A stretch of DNA of 64,000 bases, taken from positions 27,839 through 91,838 of the forward strand of contig NZ_BONE01000031.1 in NCBI RefSeq assembly GCF_016862555.1, given 5' to 3'. Positions 1 through 9,300 of this stretch are shown here, piece after piece. Below the pieces are notes generated by a model. The model searched no databases and was not told the origin of the DNA. It saw nothing but the letters and a program-made list of their open reading frames with translations. Each line of letters opens with the position of its first letter. Position 1 is the first letter of the stretch. The position numbers and the translations under genes are program-made. The DNA comes from Asanoa siamensis. GTDB lineage: Bacteria; Actinomycetota; Actinomycetes; Mycobacteriales; Micromonosporaceae.

Positions 1-543
1 GACAGTGATGCGCTGCGCCGAGCCGCTGAATACCCCAACATCGAGCAGTTTGCCCGGTCCGAGGGGGAGTTGGGAGCTATCGAACCGATGACTCGAATGA
101 TCAGGACGCTTGCCGCTGATGTTGCCGTCGGCCGCGCGGGAGAGAACCGTCGTATCCCAGGAAACGACCATGGAGGTGGCCGAGTCACGAAACGCCACGG
201 TCAGCGCAGGGTTCTCTCGTGTGCCTGCAAGGCCGAAGACGACCGCGTATTCGTTGCGCCCCGCTGTAAGTACAGCGCCGGTATCGACGCTTTCGCCTAG
301 GAACGCGGGGCCATCAGTCGGTGAGATGGCCGTCACCGACCCGCCGACCCGCCCTACCTCCATGATTACGGATACAACGGGGAAGGCCAGGGCGCACACT
401 GCCAACACGACTGACGCGGCCACTGCACGTCGTCGCCGCTGAATCTGACGGCCTCGCTGGCGAACGGCCGTTAGATCAATTGAACCCGCGACTATTACGG
501 ACCCCTCATTAAGCGCGTCCCGCAGGTCTTGGATCTCTCTCAT
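1..543 (-). CDS. Membrane-anchored hypothetical protein, partial at left edge
   Basis: I do not recognise this protein. Translating the minus strand from the ATG at 543 gives an open frame to the window edge (181 codons, C-terminus missing). About 30 N-terminal residues end in a basic stretch (QIQRRRRAV). A single hydrophobic helix follows at about residues 40-60, and the rest is Ser/Thr/Gly-rich and probably extracytoplasmic. The ATG overlaps the stop of the sigma-factor gene in an ATGA arrangement, so translation is coupled. By context it could be the membrane partner or anti-sigma of that sigma factor, although no HxxxCxxC zinc motif is visible. Codon use (CTA, ATA, GTA, AAT) is less GC-biased than in genes beyond 2 kb. 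Confidence 0.7.
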   Translation of the reverse strand, partial: MREIQDLRDALNEGSVIVAGSIDLTAVRQRGRQIQRRRRAVAASVVLAVCALAFPVVSVIMEVGRVGGSVTAISPTDGPAFLGESVDTGAVLTAGRNEYAVVFGLAGTRENPALTVAFRDSATSMVVSWDTTVLSRAADGNISGKRPDHSSHRFDSSQLPLGPGKLLDVGVFSGSAQRITV

Positions 544-1067
544 CTTCCCTCCCGTTGGCTCGCGGAGACCGTCATGTCATCGGTTTTGAACTCGTGCGAA
601 ACACGCAGTTTGGCTAAGGCGCGTGCGTTGGTGCTCTTGACCGTTCCGAGTGAAATGCCGAGTTCACGGGCCGTTTCTTGTTCAGTCAGGTCGGCAAAAT
701 AGCGCAATATTACGACGCCGCGCTCACGACGAGTTAGCTCGCGTAACGCACGAGTTACGGTGTCACGATCCAAGACGTGGCTGTCATGGTCAGGAAGACC
801 TATCTCCGGCAGCCGCTCGGCGGGTATCTCCGGTCGCCGCTTGCGTCTGCGCCACCAATCTGTGTGCAAGTTGACGATCGTTCGCCGCGCGTAACCGAAT
901 GCGTCGTCCGTGCGCACGCGGCCCCATGCCACATAAAGCCGTGCAACTCCCTCGGAAACGAGGTCATCGGCGGCCGACTGGTCACCGCCGCACAGCAGGG
1001 TGGCGAACTGCACCAGGCGGTAACCGTTGCCGCGGACGAACTCATCGAACCCGTCGTCGTCTCGCAC
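540..1067 (-). CDS. SigE-family RNA polymerase sigma factor
   Basis: A 175-aa group-4 (ECF-like) sigma factor that would direct RNA polymerase to alternative promoters. Region 2 is seen at about residues 10-75 (FVRGNGYRLVQFATLLCGG, then the DAFGYARRTIVN stretch). Region 4 is at about 105-155 (LTRRERGVVILRYFADLTE, then a helix-turn-helix around LGISLGTVKSTNARAL). It matches the actinobacterial SigE family in length and order. The GTG start at 1067 is chosen because a purine-rich AAGGAGAAGGAAGGA stretch lies upstream. The stop overlaps the next gene by 4 nt. Its base composition is lower in GC than the rest of the window, as is its partner's. The target promoters are unknown. Confidence 0.85.
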   Translation of the reverse strand: MRDDDGFDEFVRGNGYRLVQFATLLCGGDQSAADDLVSEGVARLYVAWGRVRTDDAFGYARRTIVNLHTDWWRRRKRRPEIPAERLPEIGLPDHDSHVLDRDTVTRALRELTRRERGVVILRYFADLTEQETARELGISLGTVKSTNARALAKLRVSHEFKTDDMTVSASQREGR

Positions 1068-1301
1068 AGACCCACCGTCCTTCCTTCTCCTTTAGTACGA
1101 CGGCAGCGGTGCGGATGGTTGTGCGAGCGGGGGCACGCGACCAGAAAACCTTTCAGCGGGAGCCGGCGAACCGTCGTCCCGCGTCACGCAGACGGCTGCC
1201 GTCGACAGATGAGGCGACGCGGATTCGCGACCACGGCCGAGGCCCTCGCCGCCGAAGAAATCGCCCGCGGTGACAGCACCCCTCCAGCGGGCTCGGTCGC
1301 C

Positions 1302-1449
1302 GGTGAACGGGTGCTGCCGGTCGCCGCGTACTGGCGCACGAACGTGACGGTGCGACCGATCGGCCTGCTGCGCGAGGTCTCGCACTCGGCCGCGCACCGG
1401 GTCATCGACACCCTCGGCCCGCTGCTCGCCCTCGCACCCGTCCGCCGCC
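1302..1449 (+). pseudogene. IS5-like transposase fragment
   Basis: A 49-codon stretch reads GERVLPVAAYWRTN, then SHSAAHRVIDTLGPLLALAP. This resembles the N-terminal helix-turn-helix region of IS5/DDE_Tnp_4-type actinobacterial transposases. Nothing resembling the DDE catalytic core follows, and no terminal inverted repeats are evident. It is a decayed remnant beside a compositional break. Confidence 0.5.
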
Positions 1450-1458
1450 GGCCAGTCA

Positions 1459-1734
1459 CCTACATGACGAGCTGGAAGGGGTTCATTGCTCAGCTGCAGT
1501 GCCAGACGACCGGTGCGGTGCCGCCGGGCCTGTGCCGATGCCGCGTTGCCGGCGATGATCTGTCCGTCGAGGCTGATCCCGTAGAGAGGCGTGTCAAGGG
1601 AAGCGGTGTTGTCGTCGAGACGGCGCAGTGTCAGCGTCTGCGGTCCGCCGAGCAGCACTGCACGTCGACCGTGACCCTTGGCGGTGATCTGGCCGTCGGT
1701 GCTGACCGAGGCGCCGCACGGCTGTGGTGAAGGG
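1459..1734 (-). pseudogene. Unidentified coding remnant
   Basis: One minus-strand frame keeps protein-like composition (STDGQITAKGHGRRAVLLGG, LYGISLDGQIIAGNAASAQ) but has no clear start or ribosome binding site. It runs antiparallel to the end of the transposase fragment. An adjacent minus frame ends in GVVNVEQLFSAPPN before a stop at about 1750. I recognise no family. The stretch 1068-2033 holds only such remnants, and I see no intact gene in it. Confidence 0.3.
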
Positions 1735-1860
1735 CGGCGACTGCCGGTCAGTTGGGGGGCGCCGAGAAGAGCTGTTCGACGTTGACGACTCCGGTGTGGG
1801 AGTGGGGCGGCACCTCGCGCTTCGCCTCCACACCGTGTCGTCGCGTTCCGGTGCTGCGTC

Positions 1861-2027
1861 TCACGTCTCCAGGGTGACGCTCACCCGCACCACGGCCGAG
1901 GTCGTCCGCACCACGATCAGGCGCCCGTTGCCGGCGGCGATGTGGCCCGCCGAGTCCTAGATGGCCCCGGACGGCGTGACGTCCGGGTCGTGGCCGGCGT
2001 CGCGGATGACGACCATCGACCGACGGA
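1861..2027 (-). pseudogene. Small coding remnant with in-frame stop
   Basis: The frame downstream of the DUF418 gene reads VVIRDAGHDPDVTPSGAI, then a TAG stop (1957-1959), then DSAGHIAAGNGRLIVVRTTS, ending at a stop at 1861. Sequence on both sides of the TAG looks coding, so this is probably a short gene killed by a nonsense change. The family is unknown. Confidence 0.35.
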
Positions 2028-2033
2028 CCGATG

Positions 2034-3242
2034 TCAGGCCACGAACGGCGGCCGGCGCCATTCCGTCCACGCGCGCAGGAGCCACTCGACCGGGCCGTAC
2101 CGGAATCTGGCCATCCAGGCCCGGCTCACCACCAACTGTCCGCAGTAGACGACGATCGCGATGCCGATGGCGGCAGTGGGGCTGACCGTGCCGGCCAGGC
2201 CGAGCCCGACGCCGCTGAAGATCAGCACGGCGACCATGGACTGGCCCAGGTAGTTGGACAGCGCCATCCGGCCGGCGGGCGCGAGGGCGGCCACGATCCG
2301 GGCACCGCGCGGACCGTGGAAGAACCGCAGAGCGGTCGCCACGTACGCCGCGGCGAGCAGGGGAGCGGTGAGGATGCTGATGAGCAGCCCGGTCACGTTG
2401 TGGGTGCCGCCGCCGGCGGCGAAGACGATGCCACCGGCGATGCCGATCGGGTAGCCGACACGCTGGATGAGCCGAAGCTGCCGCTGGTAGGCGGTGGTGT
2501 CGGCGAGCGCCCGCCGCCGCCCGGCCGCCAGCCCCACCAGGAAGGCGAACAGGGCGAGCGGGCCTTGCACCGCCAGCGCCGACAGCATCGCCGGCATCGA
2601 CCGCAGGTGCTCGCCGACGAGCGAGCCCAGGCCGCCGCGCAGTGCTTCGGTCGAGGCCGCGCCCGCCGCCTGGGCCGCGGCCGGGTCGGGGACCAGGTCG
2701 ACGCCGCCGACGGCGGTCAGCGCGATCGCGAAGGCCACGACGCCGGTGATCACCGCGCCCGTGACCAGGGCCGTGCGCTCCCGTGTCCGGCGCATACCGA
2801 GCAGCACCAGGCCGAGCAACGCGTACGTGGTGAGAATGTCGCCCTGGAACAGCAGGACGGCGTGGACGAGGCCGATGGCGAACAGCCCCGCGAGCCGGCG
2901 GAGGAACCGCGGCGTGAACTCGACGCCGCGGCGCGCGGCGGAGTCCATCTGCAGGGTGAAGCTGTAGCCGAACAGGAAGGAGAAGACGAGGTACGCCTTC
3001 ATGGTGACGAGGACGTCGACCAGCCGGGGGAGCAGCATCTCCAGCCCGGAGGCGTACTGGGGATCCGGCACCAGATGGAACGGGTAGCCCGACGCGAAGT
3101 AGGCGATGTTCACCACGAAGATGCCGAGCAGGGCGAGCCCGCGCAGGGCGTCGACGCCGGCGATCCGGTTGTCGGCCGGCGAGGCGCTAGCCACCCGGAC
3201 GTTCTGCTGCGCGCGCTGCGGAAAGTTCGGCACGCTCCACAC
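2034..3242 (-). CDS. DUF418-domain polytopic membrane protein (YeiB-like)
   Basis: A 402-aa integral membrane protein. The N-terminal motif RIAGVDALRGLALLGIFVVN and the FSFLFGYSFTLQM segment are typical of the DUF418/YeiB family, which is related to acyltransferase-3 membrane enzymes. About ten hydrophobic segments follow. The C-terminal DUF418 part has the GRMALSNYLGQS motif and ends near YGPVEWLLRAWTEWRR. The precise substrate is unknown for the family. The first GTG (3242) is used, but a GTG at 3194, just before the conserved motif, is also possible because neither has a good ribosome binding site. It lies 62 nt downstream of the STAND gene in the same orientation. Confidence 0.85.
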   Translation of the reverse strand: MWSVPNFPQRAQQNVRVASASPADNRIAGVDALRGLALLGIFVVNIAYFASGYPFHLVPDPQYASGLEMLLPRLVDVLVTMKAYLVFSFLFGYSFTLQMDSAARRGVEFTPRFLRRLAGLFAIGLVHAVLLFQGDILTTYALLGLVLLGMRRTRERTALVTGAVITGVVAFAIALTAVGGVDLVPDPAAAQAAGAASTEALRGGLGSLVGEHLRSMPAMLSALAVQGPLALFAFLVGLAAGRRRALADTTAYQRQLRLIQRVGYPIGIAGGIVFAAGGGTHNVTGLLISILTAPLLAAAYVATALRFFHGPRGARIVAALAPAGRMALSNYLGQSMVAVLIFSGVGLGLAGTVSPTAAIGIAIVVYCGQLVVSRAWMARFRYGPVEWLLRAWTEWRRPPFVA

Positions 3243-3304
3243 GCTAGGCAGCGCCGGTGCGGGTGGACAGCCGGTTGGCAGGCCGGTCGCGGGTACCGCT
3301 GGCC

Positions 3305-5422
3305 CTACCTCGTCAGTCCTCCGGTGCGGCCGGGGAACGTTCGGGCCGCTGTATCGGGGTCACCCGCACCGAGCGCGATGATCCCCGTCCGACTGCGGCA
3401 CAGCGCGCGCACCCAGGCCCGGTGGGTGCCTTCACTCAGGCGCCGGGACTCCGCCTGCAGCGCGGCGGCCCGGTCGGGCGCACCGTGGCGCAGGGCGATC
3501 GCGCCCAGGATGCCCGCGGCGAGTGCCCGGTCGCCGTCGTCGCCGCGTTCCCCCAACAGCGACCGGGCCCAGGTGAGCGCGGCCTCCGCGCGTTCCAGGT
3601 CACCGCTCACGAACGCGGTGGCGCCGGTGCCGAGCGCCAGGTGCGCCGCCGCCCCGTCACCGAGGTCGGTCGCGTGCGCGGCGATCCGGTCCAGGTAGCG
3701 CGCGCTCTCCTCGAGGTCGCCGTTGCACCACCAGAACACCCAGATGGCCCAGGCGAGGCGGACGGCGTCGGCCCACTGGCGTTCGTCGACGAACCAGTTC
3801 ATCGTCGCGTGCAGGTTCTCGTGTTCGGTCTCCAACCGCGCGAGGGCCGACGGTTCGCCGCCCAGCAGCGGTTCCAGCCGTTCGGCGAGCCCGAGGAAGT
3901 AGCGCGCGTGCGCCTGGTGCGCCGCGCGCCAGCCGCCGCTGTCGCGGAGCCGGTCCAGCGCGTACCCCCGGATGCTGCCGAGCATCCGGAACCGCCGCTC
4001 GCCGTGATGCTCCACCTGCTTGACCAGGCTGCTCTCGATCAAACCGTCGAGTGTGTCGACGGCGTCGATCCCGAAGATTGACTCGACCGCCGCCAGGTCG
4101 AAGCCGCCCGCGAACGCCCCGAGGTGGCAGAACAGGTGCTGTCCGGGCGGGTCCAGCAGGTGGTGGCTCCAGTCGATGGTGTCGCGTAGGGTGCGCTGCC
4201 GCACCGGGAGGTCGCGGGCCCCGCCCCGCAGGCAGCCGAAATCACCGCGCACCCGGTCGAGCAGGGCGGACGGCTGCAGCACGCGGACCTTCGCCGCCGC
4301 GAGCTCGATGGCCAACGGCAGGCCGTCGAGGCGCCGGCAGATCTCGGTCACGGCCGCGACGTTCTCCGGTGTCAGCGCGAAGTCCCGCCGGGCGGCCCGG
4401 GCGCGGTCGACGAAGAGCCGGACCGCATCCGTCGGTGCGTCCAGGGAGTCGGCGCCCGTCGCGGGCAGCGGCAGCGGGGCGACCTCCACCGCGTGCTCGC
4501 CGGTCAGCCGCAGCGGGGCCCGGCTGGTCACCAGCGCCGTGACCCCGGGCGCCGACCGGAGCAGGTCACTGACCACCGGGGCGGCATCGGCGACGTGCTC
4601 GAAGTTGTCGATCACGAGCAGCAGTGCACGGTCGCGCAGGTGAGCCTTGACGTCGTCGACCGGAGGCCGGCTCGTGCTGGTGTGCACGCCCAGCACCTGC
4701 GCCAGCGCCGCGCCGACGAGCTCGGGTGTGGTCACAGTGGACAGTTCGACGAACCGGACGCCGTCCGGGAACGCCTGGGTCAGCTGCCCGGCCAGCTCCG
4801 CGGCGAGCCGGGTCTTGCCGACCCCGCCCGGCCCGGTCAGCGTCACGAGCCGTACCTCGGCGGCGTTGAGCAGGTCTCCGAGCCGGCGCACCTCGGCGCC
4901 GCGGCCGACGATCGGGCTCGCCGGCGCGGGCACGGCCGCCAGCCGCGGATCGGGCTCCGGCGGCACCGCGGGCGCGTCGAACCGCTCGCTGAGCAGCCGG
5001 GCGAGGTCGTCGCGGACCAGGCGGTCCAGGTCCCCGGCGGCGCCGAAGACCCGGTACGACACGCGGGCGTCCCGCCGGATCCGCGCGAGCAGATCCGCGA
5101 GCCGCGGGTCGCGGTCCGGCGCGGGCTCCCTGACGTACACGAGCTTGGGCAGGTCGGCGGCGAGCGCGAACTCGCCGTCGGCGGCGTCGCCGTGGGCCTG
5201 CCAGTAGACGCCCACGAACACCTGACTCTGGGCGAGATAGGCGCGGTGGATGTCGCGGACCGGGTGAGGCCGCGCGCCACTCTCGGCCAGCACGGGGATC
5301 AGCCGGAGGCCTAGCACCGCGTCCTTGACGGCCGCGCGTTCGACGGCGAGTTCGTCGAGAGTGGAGCTGACGTAGACGCGGAGCCGGTTGTCGGGCGTTC
5401 GGATGGGAAGTGCGTCAGCCAC
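3305..5422 (-). CDS. DUF4062-STAND (NB-ARC) ATPase with TPR-like tail
   Basis: A 705-aa signalling ATPase. Residues 12-110 form a DUF4062 domain (RLRVYVSSTLDELAVER). An NB-ARC/STAND NTPase follows, with P-loop GPGGVGKT at 197-204, Walker B LLLVIDNFE at 267-275 and the conserved GLPLAIELAAAKVR. Helical, TPR-like repeats make up the C-terminus. It resembles the AfsR/LuxR ATPase core but has no DNA-binding domain, so it probably acts through oligomerisation or protein contacts. The start is GTG 5422, overlapping the upstream hydrolase stop by 8 nt (GTGGCTGA), which indicates coupling. The repeat region ends abruptly (RTFPGRTGGLTR), so the tail may be truncated. Possible roles are regulation or defence signalling. 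Function is inferred only. Confidence 0.8.
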   Translation of the reverse strand: MADALPIRTPDNRLRVYVSSTLDELAVERAAVKDAVLGLRLIPVLAESGARPHPVRDIHRAYLAQSQVFVGVYWQAHGDAADGEFALAADLPKLVYVREPAPDRDPRLADLLARIRRDARVSYRVFGAAGDLDRLVRDDLARLLSERFDAPAVPPEPDPRLAAVPAPASPIVGRGAEVRRLGDLLNAAEVRLVTLTGPGGVGKTRLAAELAGQLTQAFPDGVRFVELSTVTTPELVGAALAQVLGVHTSTSRPPVDDVKAHLRDRALLLVIDNFEHVADAAPVVSDLLRSAPGVTALVTSRAPLRLTGEHAVEVAPLPLPATGADSLDAPTDAVRLFVDRARAARRDFALTPENVAAVTEICRRLDGLPLAIELAAAKVRVLQPSALLDRVRGDFGCLRGGARDLPVRQRTLRDTIDWSHHLLDPPGQHLFCHLGAFAGGFDLAAVESIFGIDAVDTLDGLIESSLVKQVEHHGERRFRMLGSIRGYALDRLRDSGGWRAAHQAHARYFLGLAERLEPLLGGEPSALARLETEHENLHATMNWFVDERQWADAVRLAWAIWVFWWCNGDLEESARYLDRIAAHATDLGDGAAAHLALGTGATAFVSGDLERAEAALTWARSLLGERGDDGDRALAAGILGAIALRHGAPDRAAALQAESRRLSEGTHRAWVRALCRSRTGIIALGAGDPDTAARTFPGRTGGLTR

Positions 5423-6122
5423 TGCACTCGGCCGCCGCGTCGAGGATGAACCGGGCGACCGCCTCCGGCTCGGAGACCGGCAGCGCGTGCGAGGCACAGG
5501 GCACCTCGACCGTGGCGCGGGCGCCGGCGCGCTCCGCCATCAACCGCGCGGCCGCCGCGGGGATGGCACGGTCGAACTCGGGATGGATGAACCAGGACGG
5601 GATCGTCCGCCAGGCGGGCTCGCCCGACCCCTCGGTCAACGCGCGCGTGTTGAGCGGCCGCTGCGCGGCGGCCTCGACGGCGGCCTGTTCGGGGGACAGG
5701 TCGGCGGCGAAGTGCTCGTGGTACTCGTCCCGCTCCACGTACATGTCGGACGTGCCGTCGGGCAGCGGCACCTCGAGCAGGTGCTCCCCGAGCGTGGCCC
5801 CGCCGAACTTCAGGGTGAGGTCCGGGACGTTCTCGCCCTTCTCCGGCGCGAGCCCGGCCACGAAGACCAGCGCCTTGACGTCGTCGTTGCCGACGGCGGC
5901 ATTGGAGATCACCGCGCCGCCGTACGAGTGCCCGACGAGCACGATCGGGCCGTCGACGGTGGCCAGCAGGGCACGGACGCTCGCGGCGTCACCCGTGAGG
6001 CTGCGGAGGGGGTTGGGTGCGGCGATCACGGTGTGACCGGCGCTCAGCAGGCGGGTGATCACCCCGCTCCAGCTCGCGGACTCGGCGAACGCGCCATGGA
6101 CGAGAACGACGGTGGGTTTCAC
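5415..6122 (-). CDS. Alpha/beta-fold hydrolase
   Basis: A 235-aa cytoplasmic alpha/beta hydrolase. It opens with KPTVVLVHGAFAESASW (oxyanion HG motif), has the nucleophile elbow GHSYGG and a likely catalytic His in CASHALPVSEP near the C-terminus. It belongs to the esterase/hydrolase group often annotated as EstC-like, and the substrate is unknown. The start is GTG 6122, preceded by GAGGAG at good spacing, so longer upstream extensions are unlikely. It is translationally coupled to the STAND gene. A palindrome centred near 6167 lies in its upstream region. A secreted paralogue is encoded at 59776-60600. Confidence 0.88.
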   Translation of the reverse strand: MKPTVVLVHGAFAESASWSGVITRLLSAGHTVIAAPNPLRSLTGDAASVRALLATVDGPIVLVGHSYGGAVISNAAVGNDDVKALVFVAGLAPEKGENVPDLTLKFGGATLGEHLLEVPLPDGTSDMYVERDEYHEHFAADLSPEQAAVEAAAQRPLNTRALTEGSGEPAWRTIPSWFIHPEFDRAIPAAAARLMAERAGARATVEVPCASHALPVSEPEAVARFILDAAAECSG

Positions 6123-6156
6123 GATGCTGCTCCTCACGCCTCGGCGTGCACCATCC

Positions 6157-6178
6157 AGCATGCAATATATTGCGTGCT
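6157..6178. promoter_or_regulatory. 22-bp AT-rich operator-like palindrome
   Basis: The inner 12 bp are the perfect palindrome GCAATATATTGC (6162-6173). The flanks AGCA and TGCT extend the symmetry to 10 of 11 base pairs. It lies 35 nt upstream of the hydrolase start in otherwise GC-rich DNA, a typical position and form for a TetR- or MarR-type operator. No such regulator is adjacent. Confidence 0.55.
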
Positions 6179-6219
6179 GACAGAGAGCGACAACGTGTGT
6201 ACGACCACAAGCCCAGGGG

Positions 6220-7974
6220 CTAGGTCCGCAAGGTCTCCATCACCGGGCGGCGGGCGGCGACCAGTGCGGGCACCGCGGTCAGCGCGGCCACGGCCGACAG
6301 CACGCCGAGCGCGGTGGCGAGCAGCCACGCGACCGGTGGGTACGCGATCTCGTCCCGGCTGACCAGCGTGAGCAGCCCGAGGCCGGCCGGCACGCCCAGG
6401 GCGGCACCGGGAACGGCGGGGAGCACCTGGGCCACCGCGAGGCCCACGCTCGCCTGCGCGGGCGTGGCACCCAGCGTCCGCGCCACCGCCAGCGGCTGCC
6501 GGGCGTCGAGCACCGCGGTCCAGGTGCTGACGATCGCGTTGACGAGCGCGAGCCCGCACAGCGCGACCATGACGACGACCACGGCCTGGTCCTGCCGCTC
6601 GCCGCGAGGGTTGGCGAGCGCGGTGTAGCCGAGGTCGAAGTGCTCCACCCGGCCCCGGAGCACCAGCAGGCCCACGAGCGCGGTCGTCGTGATCAGGGTG
6701 TTGACCATGACCAGCCGGGCGCGGCGCGGGCGGCGGGCGTTGATCCGCACTCCGATCAACAGCGCGGTGGGCAGCCGCCGGGACAGCCAGATCCGCCACC
6801 GCCGGCGGCGGGGTGGCGTCGCCGCGTCGGCCAGCGCGTGCACCGTGCTGGTGGCCGCGGCCCGCACCACCGGCACGAGGGTCGCCGCCACCGCGATCGC
6901 GAGGGCGAGGACCGTCACGGCGATCACCGTACGCAGCGCCGGCGGTTGGGTGTTGATGGTGCCGATGAGCCCGGCGCTCGGGCGGATCAGCACCGGAGCG
7001 GCGAACCAGCCGGCGGCCAGGCCCGTGGCGGCGGCGGTCAGCCCGATCGCGAGGTACTCGGCGAGGTGGACGGCGGCGATCATCGCCGGTCCGGCGCCGA
7101 CGGCCTTGAGCAGGCCCACCCGGCGGCGCTGGGCCATGATCCGGCCCGCGACGACACCGGCGACGCCGGCCAGCGCCAGGCCGCTGAGCAACCAACCGCC
7201 GACGAGCAACGTCAGCCGCGCGTCGCCGTACAACCGGCCGTTGAGGTCGCCGATCGACTGCCAGGTCCTGAGGTCGGGGCCGAGGCGGTAGGCCGCGCTG
7301 GCCGCCGGGTCGGCCAGCGTGAGGTTCAGCGTGTAGGACAGCGGCCGTCCGTCCGCGAGTCCGGCGATGTCCCGCTGGTCGACCCAGATCAGCCCGCCGC
7401 GCTCGACCAGGACGCTGCCGGGATGATGCCACCCGGCGTACGGATACGTCGGCCGCGCCGCGGTGACGGCTGTCCCCGTCACCCGCATCGGACGGCCCTC
7501 GACGCTGACCGTGTCGCCGGTGCTGATCCGCAGCGCGTCGGCGAAGGCCCGCTCGACGACGACACCGCCGGGGCGGACCCAGACGCCGTCGGTCACCGCG
7601 GGCCGGTCGACCGCCGCGGGCGCGGCGTCCCGGCCCTCGACGACGACGTGCGCGGTCGCGTCGTGCGCGGTCATCGTCAGGTAGGCGACCGGGAACGGTC
7701 CACTGTGGTTGGTGACGCCTGCCTCCGCCGGCCACGGTGCGAGGTCGTCCAACGCCGCCCGGCCGGTGGACAGCGGTGTCCCGACCACGTCCGGGCCCGC
7801 GGTGGCGGCCCGGGTCTGCGCGTACGGCCGGTCGGCGACCTCGCTCAGCGTCAGGCCCAGCGTCAGCGTGGCGGTGGCGGCGGTGATGGCGACGAGCAGC
7901 AGCAGGGTCTCGGTCCGCCGGCGGCGCAGGTCCCGCAGCAGCAGCCGGCAGACCAGCAGGAGGCGACCGGCCAT
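6220..7974 (-). CDS. FtsX-type ABC transporter permease
   Basis: A 584-aa membrane permease of the MacB/FtsX class. The N-terminal helix (LLLLVAITAATATLTLGLTL) is followed by a large extracytoplasmic domain at about residues 45-230. Then come two FtsX-like blocks of helices, with MAQRRRVGLLKAVGAGP and LAVARTLGATPAQASVGLAV typical of the cytoplasmic coupling loops. The start is ATG 7974, one base after the ATPase stop (TGAGATG). With the ATPase it would form an exporter for lipids, peptides or drugs. The duplicated FtsX blocks suggest it may work as a single long permease. Confidence 0.88.
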   Translation of the reverse strand: MAGRLLLVCRLLLRDLRRRRTETLLLLVAITAATATLTLGLTLSEVADRPYAQTRAATAGPDVVGTPLSTGRAALDDLAPWPAEAGVTNHSGPFPVAYLTMTAHDATAHVVVEGRDAAPAAVDRPAVTDGVWVRPGGVVVERAFADALRISTGDTVSVEGRPMRVTGTAVTAARPTYPYAGWHHPGSVLVERGGLIWVDQRDIAGLADGRPLSYTLNLTLADPAASAAYRLGPDLRTWQSIGDLNGRLYGDARLTLLVGGWLLSGLALAGVAGVVAGRIMAQRRRVGLLKAVGAGPAMIAAVHLAEYLAIGLTAAATGLAAGWFAAPVLIRPSAGLIGTINTQPPALRTVIAVTVLALAIAVAATLVPVVRAAATSTVHALADAATPPRRRRWRIWLSRRLPTALLIGVRINARRPRRARLVMVNTLITTTALVGLLVLRGRVEHFDLGYTALANPRGERQDQAVVVVMVALCGLALVNAIVSTWTAVLDARQPLAVARTLGATPAQASVGLAVAQVLPAVPGAALGVPAGLGLLTLVSRDEIAYPPVAWLLATALGVLSAVAALTAVPALVAARRPVMETLRT

Positions 7975-7975
7975 C

Positions 7976-8684
<709 letters not shown>

Positions 8685-8692
<8 letters not shown>

Positions 8693-9200
8693 GCCTGGTC
8701 CACACCCTCTCGCACGCTTCCAGCCAGTCCAGGTCGGCCCGCAGCCGGAGCACCACGCCCTCGAGCAGCAGGCCGGCGACCGGGTCGACCGACCGGTCGA
8801 GGGCGGCCCGCTGCGCGTCGCGCAGGCGGCGCAGCACCTCGCGCCGCTGCGTGTCGACCAGTGCCACGGGATCGGCCAGCCCGGCGGCCGCGGCGGACAC
8901 GAGCTTGAGGTGGAACTCCGTGAGGTCCGGCTTCGGCCAGCTCACCTCGGTCAGCCAGGCGGTGACGCGCTGCTGCCCCGCGGGGGTGAGCGTGTGGACC
9001 CGGCGGTCCGGCCGGTCGGGCAGACCCGCGGACCGCTCCGCCGTCACCAGCCCCGCCCTGGCCAGTCGGCCGAGCGTCACGTAGATCTGCCCGGCGTTCA
9101 TCGCCTCGCCGAGCGGACCGAGGGCGGCACGCAGGCGCGTACGCAGGTCGTACCCGTGTGCCGGCTCCTTCGCCAGCATCGCCAGCACCACGTCCTGCAT
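8685..9200 (-). CDS. PadR-family transcriptional regulator
   Basis: A 171-aa PadR-like repressor. The N-terminal winged helix (VLAMLAKEPAHGYDLRTRL, then GQIYVTLGRLARAGLV, the recognition and wing region) is followed by a C-terminal helical dimerisation domain. ATG 9200 is chosen because GGAGGGGG precedes it at normal spacing. It is the first gene of an operon with an ABC exporter. This arrangement is common where PadR represses its own operon and responds to the exported compound. Confidence 0.9.
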
Positions 9201-9219
9201 CGGCACCCCCTCCGTGATC

Positions 9220-9242
9220 ATCTATAGATAACGGCTAGCTAT
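9220..9242. promoter_or_regulatory. Candidate PadR operator and promoter region
   Basis: An AT-rich patch directly upstream of the PadR gene holds the perfect 10-bp palindrome ATCTATAGAT (9220-9229) and a nearby TAGCTA palindrome. It contains the best -10-like sequence (minus-strand TATCTATAGAT) in the short gap to the divergent SDR gene. Autoregulation is inferred. Confidence 0.5.
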
Positions 9243-9300
9243 GCGCGCTGTCAACCGCGTCGGTTCGAGTAAGTTCCGCGCCACGGGGTAGGCCGGACGC

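Noticed and set aside
1092..1658. A 188-codon minus-strand gene opposite the transposase remnant
   Set aside because: Only its first 70 codons look coding; the rest is antisense to the transposase fragment. Listed as a remnant instead.
2031..3698. 555-codon plus-strand frame
   Set aside because: Antisense to the DUF418 and STAND genes, low-complexity Arg/Gln/Gly protein, no start signal.
6134..7735. Long minus-strand frame over the ABC permease
   Set aside because: Alternate frame of the permease; composition is Arg/Gly/Ala-rich and no motif is present.
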